From positions 150,277 to 214,276 of the forward strand of contig PVEQ01000005.1 of assembly GCA_002973575.1 (NCBI GenBank): DNA of 64,000 nucleotides, given 5' to 3'. Shown piece by piece: positions 9,218 to 17,808 of this stretch. The first letter of the stretch is position 1. The number at the start of each line of letters is the position of its first letter. The DNA is from Sediminibacterium magnilacihabitans. GTDB taxonomy: Bacteria > Bacteroidota > Bacteroidia > Chitinophagales > Chitinophagaceae. Under the pieces are notes generated by a model. It made no database searches and was not told where the DNA came from. It was given only the letters and a program-made list of their open reading frames with translations. The position numbers were made by a program, and so were the translations under genes.

Positions 9218-10065
9218 GGATTTTTTGATGGGGTGTTTTCCAAAGCCGTCTGCTCGGCATAGCGTGCATTCGCTATCACGTTAACATATTGCAGGTTGAA
9301 AAAATTAGTGGCTGTTTTTACTTTGATGAGATAAAAATTACTTGATGGATCGGCGCTAATAGCGGCAACAGTGCCAATCATCAGGTGTGAAGGGAAATTG
9401 GCAGAATAATTACTGGTGAGTACGGTATCGCCCTTGTTCACTTTCGCACTTTTGCTCACATTCTTCAGTTGCAGATAGTAAGGATTGACGCCATCCCATT
9501 CGATGCTTCCTGCATAATTATCTTTCTTGAGCATGGCGCTCACTTTGCTGTTGCGGTGCAACAGGCTCATCACGCGACTGATGTTGTTACTGGCTTCCAC
9601 CACAACACCTACAATGCCTTCCGGACCGATCACGGCCATTCCTTTTTTTACGCCTTGTAGGGTACCTCTTTCCAACGTGATGAAATTGGTTTGCAGGGTT
9701 ACGGTATTACCAATGACCCTCGCCGGCAGATAAGTGTATTTACGGTAATGCCCCAGTGTATCACGCAAAGTGGTATCGGTAACGGCTTTGCGGCTACTGT
9801 CGGGTGCCTGGAAATTGGCTGCCAGCATATTGCGCAGGCGCGCATTTTCTTCGGCCAGCTGCCGGTTGGTCTCTTTCAGGCTGAAATAACTGTGCAGGTT
9901 GCTGTAACGATGGTTGAGGTCGCCGGTTGCTTCATTGAGCGCAGCAGAGAAAAAAGCCTCGTGGGTTTTGCTTGCGTTGCTTAATAAGATAATGGCAGCA
10001 ATCTGTAACAGCAGGAAGCTGAGAAAACCAAAGTACCGCCGTATAAAAAAAAATATGTTTTTCAA
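9214..10065 (-). CDS. mreC: Rod shape-determining protein MreC
   Basis: 283 residues. A short N-terminal membrane anchor (FLSFLLLQIAAIILL) is followed by a coiled-coil stretch (LKETNRQLAEENARLRNML) and a beta-rich periplasmic domain with the family's ARVIGNTVTLQTNFITLERG and VIGPEGIVGVVVE motifs. It acts in the periplasm as a PBP2 activator and scaffold of the elongasome. It lies 4 bases after mreB and overlaps mreD by 4 bases. Confidence 0.95.
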   Translation of the reverse strand: MKNIFFFIRRYFGFLSFLLLQIAAIILLSNASKTHEAFFSAALNEATGDLNHRYSNLHSYFSLKETNRQLAEENARLRNMLAANFQAPDSSRKAVTDTTLRDTLGHYRKYTYLPARVIGNTVTLQTNFITLERGTLQGVKKGMAVIGPEGIVGVVVEASNNISRVMSLLHRNSKVSAMLKKDNYAGSIEWDGVNPYYLQLKNVSKSAKVNKGDTVLTSNYSANFPSHLMIGTVAAISADPSSNFYLIKVKTATNFFNLQYVNVIANARYAEQTALENTPSKNP

Positions 10066-10069
10066 GGGG

Positions 10070-11095
10070 CTATCTCATAATAAAAGGGAACCGCTGATAG
10101 TTTTTCAAAGCCAGCCCTGTACCGCGTACCACGCTCTTGAGCGGATCATCGGCTACGTGTACAGGCAATTTGATTTTGGCACTGAGGCGTTTGTCCAGAC
10201 CACGCAACAGCGCGCCGCCACCCGTCAGGTATAATCCCCTGCGATAGATATCGGCGGCCAGCTCGGGCGGCGTCGTCTCCAGCGCTTTCAGGATGGCTTC
10301 TTCTATTTTGAAAATACTTTTATCCAGTGCTTCTGCAATTTCCTGGTAGCTTACCATGATCTGCTTGGGGATACCTGTTACCAGGTCGCGGCCGTTTACG
10401 GGAAGATCATCCGGCGGATTGTCGAGGTCTTTCATCGCAGCGCCCACCTGTATCTTGATCTGTTCTGCGGTACGCTCACCAATCAGTAAGCTGTGGTAAC
10501 GACGCAGGGCTTCCATGATATCGGCGGTGAATTCATCACCCGCAATACGGATACTCTGGTCGCATACAATGCCGGCGAGAGCGATCACGGTAATACCTGT
10601 AGTACCACCTCCAATGTCAATGATCATATTACCAACCGGTTCTTCTACATCTATGCCGATACCCAGTGCGGCGGCCATGGGCTCGTGGATCATATACACT
10701 TCTTTAGCGCCTGCCTGCTCGGCACTGTCGCGCACCGCGCGTTTTTCTACTTCGGTAATGGAAGAAGGAATACAGATGACCATGCGCCAGCTGGGCGGAA
10801 ACAAAGGTTTCTTGGGGTAGATCATTTTGATCAGTTCCCTGATCATCAACTCGGCGGCGTTGAAGTCGGCGATCACACCGTCTTTCAACGGACGGACCGT
10901 GCGAATGCTTTCGTGTGTTTTTTCGTGCATCATGAGCGCTTTCTTTCCTACCGCCAACACTTCTTTCATGTTGTTACGGTTCAGCGCCACTATCGAAGGC
11001 TCATTGACTACTACTTCGTCGTTATGTATGATGAGGGTATTCGCAGTACCCAGGTCCATCGCAATTTCCTGTGTGAAAAAGTTGAACAATCCCAT
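10070..11095 (-). CDS. mreB: Actin-like rod shape-determining protein MreB
   Basis: 341 residues. MreB is the bacterial actin homologue that forms membrane-bound filaments orienting lateral wall synthesis. Visible motifs are the phosphate-1 loop MDLGTANTLI, the phosphate-2 loop IDIGGGTTGITVIAL, the adenosine motif LTGGGALLRGL and the conserved IHEPMAAALGIG. Length and ends agree with the family. It is the first gene of the mre/mrd operon, with a candidate promoter just upstream. Confidence 0.97.
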   Translation of the reverse strand: MGLFNFFTQEIAMDLGTANTLIIHNDEVVVNEPSIVALNRNNMKEVLAVGKKALMMHEKTHESIRTVRPLKDGVIADFNAAELMIRELIKMIYPKKPLFPPSWRMVICIPSSITEVEKRAVRDSAEQAGAKEVYMIHEPMAAALGIGIDVEEPVGNMIIDIGGGTTGITVIALAGIVCDQSIRIAGDEFTADIMEALRRYHSLLIGERTAEQIKIQVGAAMKDLDNPPDDLPVNGRDLVTGIPKQIMVSYQEIAEALDKSIFKIEEAILKALETTPPELAADIYRRGLYLTGGGALLRGLDKRLSAKIKLPVHVADDPLKSVVRGTGLALKNYQRFPFIMR

Positions 11096-11132
11096 TGTAA
11101 ATCTAAAATTCTAATTAGTCAGCTAATGCTTG

Positions 11133-11164
11133 CAAAGGTGGATGAAATTGGTTGAATTAACAAA
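11133..11164 (-). promoter_or_regulatory. Promoter of the mreB operon
   Basis: On the minus strand, TTTG (11164-11161) and CACCTTTG (11140-11133) are separated by 20 bases. This matches the Bacteroidota TTTG / TAnnTTTG promoter with one mismatch. It lies about 38 bases upstream of the mreB start codon, in the only gap between purD and the operon. Confidence 0.5.
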
Positions 11165-11182
11165 GTCTAAAATACCGATTTT

Positions 11183-12466
11183 TCAGGCAAATTCGTATCC
11201 GATATCCTTCCGGTAGTACATGCCGTCAAAACTGATTCCAGCCAGTGTTTTTTTCGACAGGTTCACTGCCTCGGTAATGTTGTTGCCAAATGATGATACC
11301 GCCAATACCCGCCCGCCATTTGTCACCACAGTGGTGTCCAACTGTCGGGTTCCTGCATGGAATACGAAGGTATTTTTGTTATCGCCGGCATGGGCCAGTC
11401 CCTCGATCCTGATATTCTTTTGATAATCACCGGGGTACCCTCCACTAACTGCCATTACGGTGCAGCAGCTCCTCTCGTCGAAAGCGATATTAGTATCAAT
11501 TAACGTGCCATTATCCATCGCTGCAAAAAGTGCCACCAGGTCTGTCTGTAACCTCGGCATCACCACTTCTGTTTCGGGGTCGCCCATGCGGCAATTGTAT
11601 TCGATCACATAGGGCTCGCCATCGCAGTTCATCAGTCCGAAGAAAATGAAACCATGATAAATCAGTCCTTCTTTTTTCAATCCATCTACTGTTGGACGTA
11701 TGATACGTGACTCTACTTTTTGCATGAAGACTTCATCCATAAAAGGCACGGGGCTTACACAGCCCATACCACCGGTGTTGAGCCCGGTATCGCCTTCACC
11801 GATGCGTTTGTAATCTTTAGCGTGGCCGATGAGTTGATAGTCGATGCCATCTGTGAGCACAAATACACTCACTTCAATGCCCCGCAGAAATGATTCGATC
11901 ACCACTTTGCTGCTGGCCTCGCCAAATTGTTTGTCCAGGATCATGGAAGCAAATACTTCCTGTGCCTGTTCGTGGGTTTCGGCAATAACTACTCCTTTGC
12001 CTGCGGCGAGTCCGTCTGCTTTCAATACCACGGGCAGACTATGCGCGGCGATGTATTTTTTTCCTTCTTCAAAATTATCGGCTGTGAACTCGGCATAAGC
12101 TGCAGTGGGAATCCGGTGACGCTGCATGAATTTTTTACTGAAAGCCTTGCTCCCTTCCAATTGGGCCGCCGCCGCCGAAGGGGCTACTACGGTGATCTTC
12201 TGCAACTGCTCATCGGCCTGAAAAAAATCGTAAATACCTTTTACCAGCGGCTCTTCAGGTCCTACTACCAACATATTGATGTGATGTGTAATACAGGCTT
12301 CTTTAATAGCTGCAAAGTCTGTTACACCAATGGGTAAATTGGTGCCGTATTGAGTTGTTCCGGCGTTGCCGGGAGCAATGAATAATTGGTCGCAATGATG
12401 GCTCTGGCTCATTTTCCAGGCCAGCGCATGTTCTCTTCCGCCCGAACCAAGTAAGAGTATATTCAT
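11183..12466 (-). CDS. purD: Phosphoribosylamine-glycine ligase (GAR synthetase)
   Basis: A 427-residue ATP-grasp enzyme for the second step of purine synthesis (phosphoribosylamine + glycine + ATP). Visible motifs are the N-terminal GSGGREHALAWK, VVGPEEPLVKGI, the ATP-grasp KADGLAAGKGV and the metal/ATP site EYNCRMGDPETE. The length is typical. The gene is flanked by mreB and a peptide transporter on the same strand, with no functional link apparent. Confidence 0.96.
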   Translation of the reverse strand: MNILLLGSGGREHALAWKMSQSHHCDQLFIAPGNAGTTQYGTNLPIGVTDFAAIKEACITHHINMLVVGPEEPLVKGIYDFFQADEQLQKITVVAPSAAAAQLEGSKAFSKKFMQRHRIPTAAYAEFTADNFEEGKKYIAAHSLPVVLKADGLAAGKGVVIAETHEQAQEVFASMILDKQFGEASSKVVIESFLRGIEVSVFVLTDGIDYQLIGHAKDYKRIGEGDTGLNTGGMGCVSPVPFMDEVFMQKVESRIIRPTVDGLKKEGLIYHGFIFFGLMNCDGEPYVIEYNCRMGDPETEVVMPRLQTDLVALFAAMDNGTLIDTNIAFDERSCCTVMAVSGGYPGDYQKNIRIEGLAHAGDNKNTFVFHAGTRQLDTTVVTNGGRVLAVSSFGNNITEAVNLSKKTLAGISFDGMYYRKDIGYEFA

Positions 12467-12504
12467 GATAAAATGCTGATTGTGGGGCGAAAGTAGAACT
12501 TAAT

Positions 12505-13926
12505 TCATTCCACGTAACTTTTTTCCGGCAGGCGTTTGGCCACCAGCAGGTAAAGCAGGAAAAAGCCCGACAATATGCTGATGAACAACCAAAAATAACT
12601 GGCACCTGTATAGCGTGCAAAGAACCCATTGTTGGCAATGCTGTTGTTGACGAGACTGGTGAAGATATTACCCAATGAAATGCCCAGCAGGTACAAGGCC
12701 GTCATGGTACTCTTCATGGATTTGGGCGATTGGGTATAGGCATATTCCAGGCAGGTGATGGATACCAATACTTCGGCGCCGGCCAGGATGAAATAAGCCA
12801 GTATCTGCCACCACACGGTGGGCCTGCCACCCTGGTCGATCTTTTCCTGTAAAAAAGCAATGATGATAAAAGACAATATGGTGAGGAACAACCCTGCACC
12901 GATCTTGCGCAACGGCGTAACCTTGATGCCCGTTTTTTCAATGAGTGGGAACAATCCATACGTGAACACCGGTATCAGGCTGATCAGGAACAGTGGGTTG
13001 AATGTTTGTATCTGCTCCGGCAGGAACTCATAACCGAAAATATGCAGATCCAGTTTGGTAGCCTGTAATACCCATTCGGAAAGGTTTTGATCCCATAAAG
13101 CCCAGAAAATGGGCGTAAATGCAAATACGGCCAGGATGCGGTACACAGCCTGTACGCCATCGATGGCCCCGGGAGAATATTTTTCGGCTACCATTTCCCA
13201 AACAGTTTTGCCCTGGCGGTTGGAAAAGAATTTTCTCAGTGCATACAGGGATATCCCCATGAAATTTTCTTTTTTTACACCGGTTGGTGGCACTTTTACA
13301 TATTTATGCCTGCCCAGCCAGAAGATCAGCGTGGCTAGACACATAAGTATACCGGGTATGCCGAAAGCGAGTTCCGGTCCGTATTTTTTATAGATGATAG
13401 GTATCAGCAAGGTCGACAGCACTGAGCCCGAATTGATGCTGAAATAAAACCAGCCATAAACTTTCGACATCAGTTCCTGGTTTGATTTGTCGAACTGGTC
13501 GCCCACATTGGCCGACACGCAGGACTTGATGCCTCCCGCCGCAATGGCTATGACAATGAGGCCGGTGCTGAACAGGCTGAGATCGTGTGTAGACAACGAC
13601 AATACCAGGTTACCGATGGCATATAATATAGAGACATACAGAATGACTTTGTATTTGCCAAAGAACCAGTCGGCCACAATACCACCCACCAGCGGCATGA
13701 AATAAGCAAAGAACACAAAGAGGTGAGATAGTTCATTGGAGCGGGCTTCGGCTATGCTCTGCAGGGCCGGGTTATGTGCCGGATTGAAGAATTGCGCTAC
13801 CAGAAAAGTAGGCATGATGGCTCGTATGGCATAAAAGCTGAAACGTTCGGCGGCTTCATTTCCGATAATAAATGGCACCGACTTGGGCATTTTAGCTTTT
13901 TTTTGCTCGTTTGGTATCTCGGGCAT
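12505..13926 (-). CDS. POT/PTR2-family proton-dependent peptide transporter
   Basis: A 473-residue major-facilitator membrane protein. Hallmarks are GNEAAERFSFYAIRA (the ExxERFxYY-type motif of proton-coupled oligopeptide transporters, helix 1) and GGIVADWFFGKYKVI (PTR2 signature). About twelve to fourteen membrane segments follow, with SVLSTLLIPIIY and FALWDQNLSEWVLQA later. It imports di- and tripeptides with protons. It is divergent from an OPT-family transporter, and the shared intergenic region carries a perfect 20-bp inverted repeat, so the two peptide transporters may be co-regulated. Confidence 0.92.
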   Translation of the reverse strand: MPEIPNEQKKAKMPKSVPFIIGNEAAERFSFYAIRAIMPTFLVAQFFNPAHNPALQSIAEARSNELSHLFVFFAYFMPLVGGIVADWFFGKYKVILYVSILYAIGNLVLSLSTHDLSLFSTGLIVIAIAAGGIKSCVSANVGDQFDKSNQELMSKVYGWFYFSINSGSVLSTLLIPIIYKKYGPELAFGIPGILMCLATLIFWLGRHKYVKVPPTGVKKENFMGISLYALRKFFSNRQGKTVWEMVAEKYSPGAIDGVQAVYRILAVFAFTPIFWALWDQNLSEWVLQATKLDLHIFGYEFLPEQIQTFNPLFLISLIPVFTYGLFPLIEKTGIKVTPLRKIGAGLFLTILSFIIIAFLQEKIDQGGRPTVWWQILAYFILAGAEVLVSITCLEYAYTQSPKSMKSTMTALYLLGISLGNIFTSLVNNSIANNGFFARYTGASYFWLFISILSGFFLLYLLVAKRLPEKSYVE

Positions 13927-13974
13927 AAATCGTATTTTGAAATTTTAAATCGTGTCGAAAGTAAGGATTTTATG

Positions 13975-14056
13975 AGTTGTTAGTTGATAGTTGTCAGTTG
14001 TTAGAAACAGATGCTAACACATAACGCTATCAACTAACAACTATCAACTAACAACT
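13975..14056. repeat. Perfect 20-bp inverted repeat between two peptide transporter genes
   Basis: AGTTGTTAGTTGATAGTTGT at 13975-13994 is exactly complementary to 14037-14056. The arms are built of iterated GTTGTTA/GTTGATA heptads, and further partial copies lie inside (13995-14004 and 14027-14036). The right arm ends six bases before the OPT start codon, so in that mRNA the structure would sit at the ribosome binding region. It could be a shared regulatory structure or simply a dispersed simple-sequence hairpin. Confidence 0.85.
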
Positions 14057-14062
14057 ATAACT

Positions 14063-16117
14063 ATGTCTGAATCACAAAAGACCTTTAAGCCCTTCGTTTC
14101 TCCCGAAACGAATATGAAAGAATTGACCGTTAAGTCCATACTCGTGGGCAGTTTGTTCGGCGTTATTTTTGGCGCCGCCACCGTGTACCTGGCTTTGAAA
14201 GCGGGCCTCACCGTAACTGCTTCCATCCCTATTGCTGTTATTGCCATTACACTTGGCCGGAGATTCCTCAAGACCACCATACTGGAAAACAATATCATCC
14301 AGACCACCGGCTCTGCCGGTGAAAGTATTGCCGGTGGGGTGGCTTTTACACTGCCGGGCTTTCTTTTTCTTTCATCGCCTACCAGCGCCGAATACTTCAA
14401 TTATTTAACCATATTGGTATTGGCTATTGTAGGCGGACTGTTAGGCACTTTGCTGATGATACCCTTGCGTAGGGCCTTGATCGTTAATGAGCATGATGCC
14501 CTCCCTTATCCAGAGGGAACTGCTTGTGGCGATGTGTTGAAGGCGGGGGAGAAAGGCGGCGATTTTGCCAAGACGGCTTTCTGGGGACTGGGTGTGGCGT
14601 TACTGTATGCGTTCTTGCAAAAAATATTGCACGTGATTGCCGAGACGCCTTATTATGCTACCAAACAGATCAATAAGTTCTTTCCTTCGGCGAAAGTGAG
14701 CGGTGAGATCACGCCTGAATACATTGGTATTGGTTATATCATCGGCCCGCGCATTGCCGGCGTACTGGTAGCGGGTAGTGTATTAAGTTGGATGGTATTT
14801 ATTCCGCTCTTGTCTACCCTGGTTCCAGGTGATGTGATTGCGTTACAACTGGCTAAACTGGGTTACCTGGCAGATATTGCCAAGCCCGGTGGAAAAGGCG
14901 GATGGGATCCGGTTACACATCATTTCAATGATTATGCATCGGCCATTTATTACGCGTATGTACGGCAGATAGGTGCGGGTGCAGTAGCAGCCGGCGGTAT
15001 CATCACCCTTGTTAAAACCATTCCTACGATTGTAAAATCGGTGAAAGGAAGCCTGTCTTCTTTGAAGGCCGGTAATGAAGAAAGTGCTGCAACTGCTGTG
15101 TTGCGTACAGAAAGAGATTTGAGCCTGCGGGTAGTAGGATTGGGCAGCCTGGGCCTGATCGCTGTTATTACTTTATTACCGCAAGTGCCCGGCGATAACC
15201 TGCTCCAGAAATTATTCATTGGTATACTGGTATTGTTGTTCGGCGCTTTGTTTGTAACGGTAGCTTCACGTATTGTAGGATTGATCGGTACATCCAACAG
15301 CCCCATCAGTGGTATGACCATTGCCACGGTGATGGGTACCAGCTTGATTTTCCTCAGTGTAGGTTGGACAGGTAAAGCGTTTGAGCCGTTGGTGCTGGTG
15401 GTTGGAGGGATGATCTGTATTGCTGCAGCCAATGCCGGAGGTACTTCACAGGATCTCAAGAGCGGTTACCTGGTAGGTGCCACGCCGCGTAACCAACAGA
15501 TCGCTTTGTTCATTGGTGCTATCGTATCTTCTGTTATTATTGGTATAACGGTTAAGTTCCTGGATAAACCTTCAACGGAAATGTTGCAACAAGGTGTGCA
15601 ACATGCGATCGGTTCAGAGAAATTCCCGGCGCCGCAAGCTACATTAATGGCTACGTTGATCAAAGGGATACTATCGCAGAACCTCGACTGGCAATATGTA
15701 ATGGTGGGTATGTTCCTGGCGGTTACTGTAGAACTATGCGGTTTGAAGGCATTGAGTTTTGCTATTGGTGTTTACCTGCCGCTTTCTACCACGCTGCCCA
15801 TTTTCGTGGGAGGTGCTATCAGGGGAATTGTAGAAGCAAAACAGAAGAAAGCGAATAAGCAGTTGAGCGCGGAAGAAGAGGAGCTGAGTAAAGGAAGTCT
15901 GTTTGCAACAGGATTGGTGGCGGGTGGCGCTGTTGCCGGCGTGCTGATTGCTTTTATTGCCGGAAGTGATAAAGGGGAACGATTTCTGAATGCTGTGAGC
16001 ATGGAAGACAATATCAGTCATGCATTATCGCAGGATGGTTATTTCCTGGTGGGCGCGTTGTTCTTCGCATTGATGGGCATTATACTGTACCGTGTGGCAA
16101 TGAAAAAGACGGCATAG
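14063..16117 (+). CDS. OPT-family oligopeptide transporter
   Basis: A 684-residue polytopic membrane protein with about sixteen hydrophobic segments. N-terminal features are characteristic of the prokaryotic OPT family: FVSPETNMKELTVKS, then GAATVYLALKAGLTVTASIP, then TTGSAGESIAGGVAFTLP. GTACGDVLKAGEKGG follows in the first cytoplasmic loop, and NAGGTSQDLKSGYLVGATP is the conserved mid-protein loop. It probably imports oligopeptides or metal chelates. It is the only plus-strand gene here, convergent with the Crp/Fnr gene (5-base gap) and divergent from the POT transporter. Confidence 0.92.
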   Translation: MSESQKTFKPFVSPETNMKELTVKSILVGSLFGVIFGAATVYLALKAGLTVTASIPIAVIAITLGRRFLKTTILENNIIQTTGSAGESIAGGVAFTLPGFLFLSSPTSAEYFNYLTILVLAIVGGLLGTLLMIPLRRALIVNEHDALPYPEGTACGDVLKAGEKGGDFAKTAFWGLGVALLYAFLQKILHVIAETPYYATKQINKFFPSAKVSGEITPEYIGIGYIIGPRIAGVLVAGSVLSWMVFIPLLSTLVPGDVIALQLAKLGYLADIAKPGGKGGWDPVTHHFNDYASAIYYAYVRQIGAGAVAAGGIITLVKTIPTIVKSVKGSLSSLKAGNEESAATAVLRTERDLSLRVVGLGSLGLIAVITLLPQVPGDNLLQKLFIGILVLLFGALFVTVASRIVGLIGTSNSPISGMTIATVMGTSLIFLSVGWTGKAFEPLVLVVGGMICIAAANAGGTSQDLKSGYLVGATPRNQQIALFIGAIVSSVIIGITVKFLDKPSTEMLQQGVQHAIGSEKFPAPQATLMATLIKGILSQNLDWQYVMVGMFLAVTVELCGLKALSFAIGVYLPLSTTLPIFVGGAIRGIVEAKQKKANKQLSAEEEELSKGSLFATGLVAGGAVAGVLIAFIAGSDKGERFLNAVSMEDNISHALSQDGYFLVGALFFALMGIILYRVAMKKTA

Positions 16118-16122
16118 TTACT

Positions 16123-16812
16123 TTATTCGTCTTTGATGAAACGGTGCAGCAGGTCTAGGTTGCGGATGGTGATCTTTTTACCGTCTACTGAAATAGCTGC
16201 TTCTTCTGTCATTTCATTCATGATACGGAACAATGTCTCGTAGGTAGTGCCGGTATAAGACGCCAGGTCCTGTTTGCTGAGGTACAGGTCAATACATCCC
16301 TCGTTGTTCGTGCCGAATTTTTCCTTGAAAGTGAGCAGGGCATTGGCGATCCTTCCTTTTACGGTCATGTGCGCCAGGTTTCGCATGCGCTTTTCCGACT
16401 CTTTTAATTCTGCAGCGAAGAACATCATCAGGTGGTAAAGAAAATCGTGGTTTACTTTTAAGGTAGAGCGAAAAAAGTCCAGGTCAATGAAGCAGACATC
16501 GGTAGGTTGAAGTGCGGTGGCTGACACGGGGTATACAGTGTCGGAGCCTAATCCCCTGTGCCCTACAATAGCGCCGTTACCGGCAATACGCAGGATCAGT
16601 TCTTTTTCCAAGCCCCATTTCTTATGTACTTTCACGAGGCCGGTATGGATGAAGTACATGCCGGTAACTTCTTCGTCTTCCCTGAACAGCAGTTCCCCTT
16701 TTTTCAGGTGAAAACTTTTCCGGTTTTTATCTACGGCAGGCAGCCAATCGCTCAGACAGTGCTTACAAAGCATGCAACTTTTGAGATCGCAGTTCTTCTT
16801 GTTTTTTTTCAT
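16123..16812 (-). CDS. Crp/Fnr-family regulator with N-terminal cysteine cluster
   Basis: 229 residues. A cyclic-nucleotide-binding-like domain (about 30-140; KKGELLFREDEEVTGMYFIHTGLVKV) is followed by a C-terminal winged helix-turn-helix (about 160-225; YLSKQDLASYTGTTYETLFRIMNEM). Cysteines at 8, 13, 16 and 19, plus C107 in the sensor domain, resemble the FNR iron-sulfur ligand arrangement (N-terminal cluster plus one distal Cys). This suggests O2 or NO sensing through an Fe-S cluster. It is adjacent to the siroheme and nitrate/nitrite genes, and a TGTAA-N6-TTACA palindrome before nirB is its likely operator. The regulatory role is inferred. Confidence 0.9.
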   Translation of the reverse strand: MKKNKKNCDLKSCMLCKHCLSDWLPAVDKNRKSFHLKKGELLFREDEEVTGMYFIHTGLVKVHKKWGLEKELILRIAGNGAIVGHRGLGSDTVYPVSATALQPTDVCFIDLDFFRSTLKVNHDFLYHLMMFFAAELKESEKRMRNLAHMTVKGRIANALLTFKEKFGTNNEGCIDLYLSKQDLASYTGTTYETLFRIMNEMTEEAAISVDGKKITIRNLDLLHRFIKDE

Positions 16813-16849
16813 AATCGCCTAGTTCTCCTGCAGCTTTTGGTAAAGCATT

Positions 16850-17626
16850 TTATCCGGTGGTGGCAGGTATCAGCCGGTGCATCAGTTCATCTTTTAATAA
16901 AGAAGGGTGCAGTTTCACCACTTCTCCTACCACTACGACTGCCGGATTGCTTATGCCGGCATACTGGGCTTTGAAGAAAATATCTTTCACGGTACCGATC
17001 ACCATTTTTTCGGCTGCAGTTGTGCCACTCTGGATGATGGCAACAGGAGTATCTTTTTTACCATAACGTTCGAATGTTTCCATAATGGCTTCGAGTTTAC
17101 TCATGGCCATCAGTATGACAACGGTTGCAGAAGATTGTGCGGCCCATTGTATATCGGCCGATATTTCTCCTGAACGGGTTGTTCCGGTAGTGACCCAAAA
17201 GCTTTCATTGATGCCCCTGCATGTAAGAGGGATCAACTGGGTAGCTGGTACGGCCAGTGCACTGGAAATACCCGGAATGAGTTCTATGTTCATTCCGGCT
17301 GCTTTTGCAATGGAAATTTCTTCCATCGCCCTTCCGAATACAAAGGGATCGCCCCCTTTCAGCCGTACAATATGGCGATAGGTGCCTGCATGTTCCAGGA
17401 TCAGCCGGTTGATCTCTTCCTGAGACAAAGCATGACATCCATACCGTTTACCAACGAATTGCCTGATACAACCTGGAGGGGTGTAATCGAGCAGGCTTTC
17501 ATTAGCCAGGGCATCATATAGAACGACTTCTGCTTTCCGGAGGGCTTTGATAGCTTTTAAGGTGATTAGGTCCGGATCTCCCGGTCCGGCCCCGATCAGA
17601 TAGAGCGAAGGTATTGATAGTTTCAT
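16850..17626 (-). CDS. cobA: Uroporphyrinogen-III C-methyltransferase (SUMT)
   Basis: 258 residues. It methylates uroporphyrinogen III at C2 and C7 with SAM to precorrin-2, the entry to siroheme, the cofactor of nitrite reductase. Motifs are YLIGAGPGDPDLITLKA (SAM loop), VVLYDALANESLL, VRLKGGDPFVFGRA and VIPGISSALAVPA-like IPGISSALAVPATQLIPLT. It is the stand-alone methyltransferase without the CysG dehydrogenase/chelatase part, which must be elsewhere. It is divergent from nirB, and the shared 180-base AT-rich region carries the putative Fnr-type palindromes. Confidence 0.95.
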   Translation of the reverse strand: MKLSIPSLYLIGAGPGDPDLITLKAIKALRKAEVVLYDALANESLLDYTPPGCIRQFVGKRYGCHALSQEEINRLILEHAGTYRHIVRLKGGDPFVFGRAMEEISIAKAAGMNIELIPGISSALAVPATQLIPLTCRGINESFWVTTGTTRSGEISADIQWAAQSSATVVILMAMSKLEAIMETFERYGKKDTPVAIIQSGTTAAEKMVIGTVKDIFFKAQYAGISNPAVVVVGEVVKLHPSLLKDELMHRLIPATTG

Positions 17627-17637
17627 ATTATTACTAA

Positions 17638-17683
17638 AATTATGTAAAAAATATTTTAGTGTTTTGTATAAAATTACATAATT
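17638..17683. promoter_or_regulatory. Inverted repeat in the cobA-nirB intergenic region
   Basis: AATTATGTAA at 17638-17647 and TTACATAATT at 17674-17683 are perfectly complementary 10-base arms. They contain the same TGTAA/TTACA half-sites as the palindrome nearer nirB. The repeat lies immediately upstream of the cobA start on the minus strand, so it may regulate cobA or serve as a distal site for nirB. Confidence 0.5.
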
Positions 17684-17737
17684 GTTTCTAAATTTATGAT
17701 GTAAATCGCCATTTTAAATGAAATAATATAATATCTG

Positions 17738-17753
17738 TGTAAATAATATTACA
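17738..17753. promoter_or_regulatory. Candidate Crp/Fnr-type operator upstream of nirB
   Basis: TGTAAATAATATTACA has TGTAA and TTACA half-sites with a six-base spacer, the geometry bound by Crp/Fnr dimers (compare TGTGA-N6-TCACA for Crp). Its right edge is 55 bases before the nirB ATG. The adjacent gene at 16123-16812 encodes a matching regulator. Binding is inferred. Confidence 0.55.
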
Positions 17754-17808
17754 TAGAATTATTTATAATTCGATTGTTTGCCACTATTTCACGCTTAACC
17801 CAAGCATT

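Noticed and set aside
10493..11155. 220-codon open frame opposite mreB
   Set aside because: mreB on the minus strand has all actin-like motifs. The opposite frame is an artefact of its codon usage.
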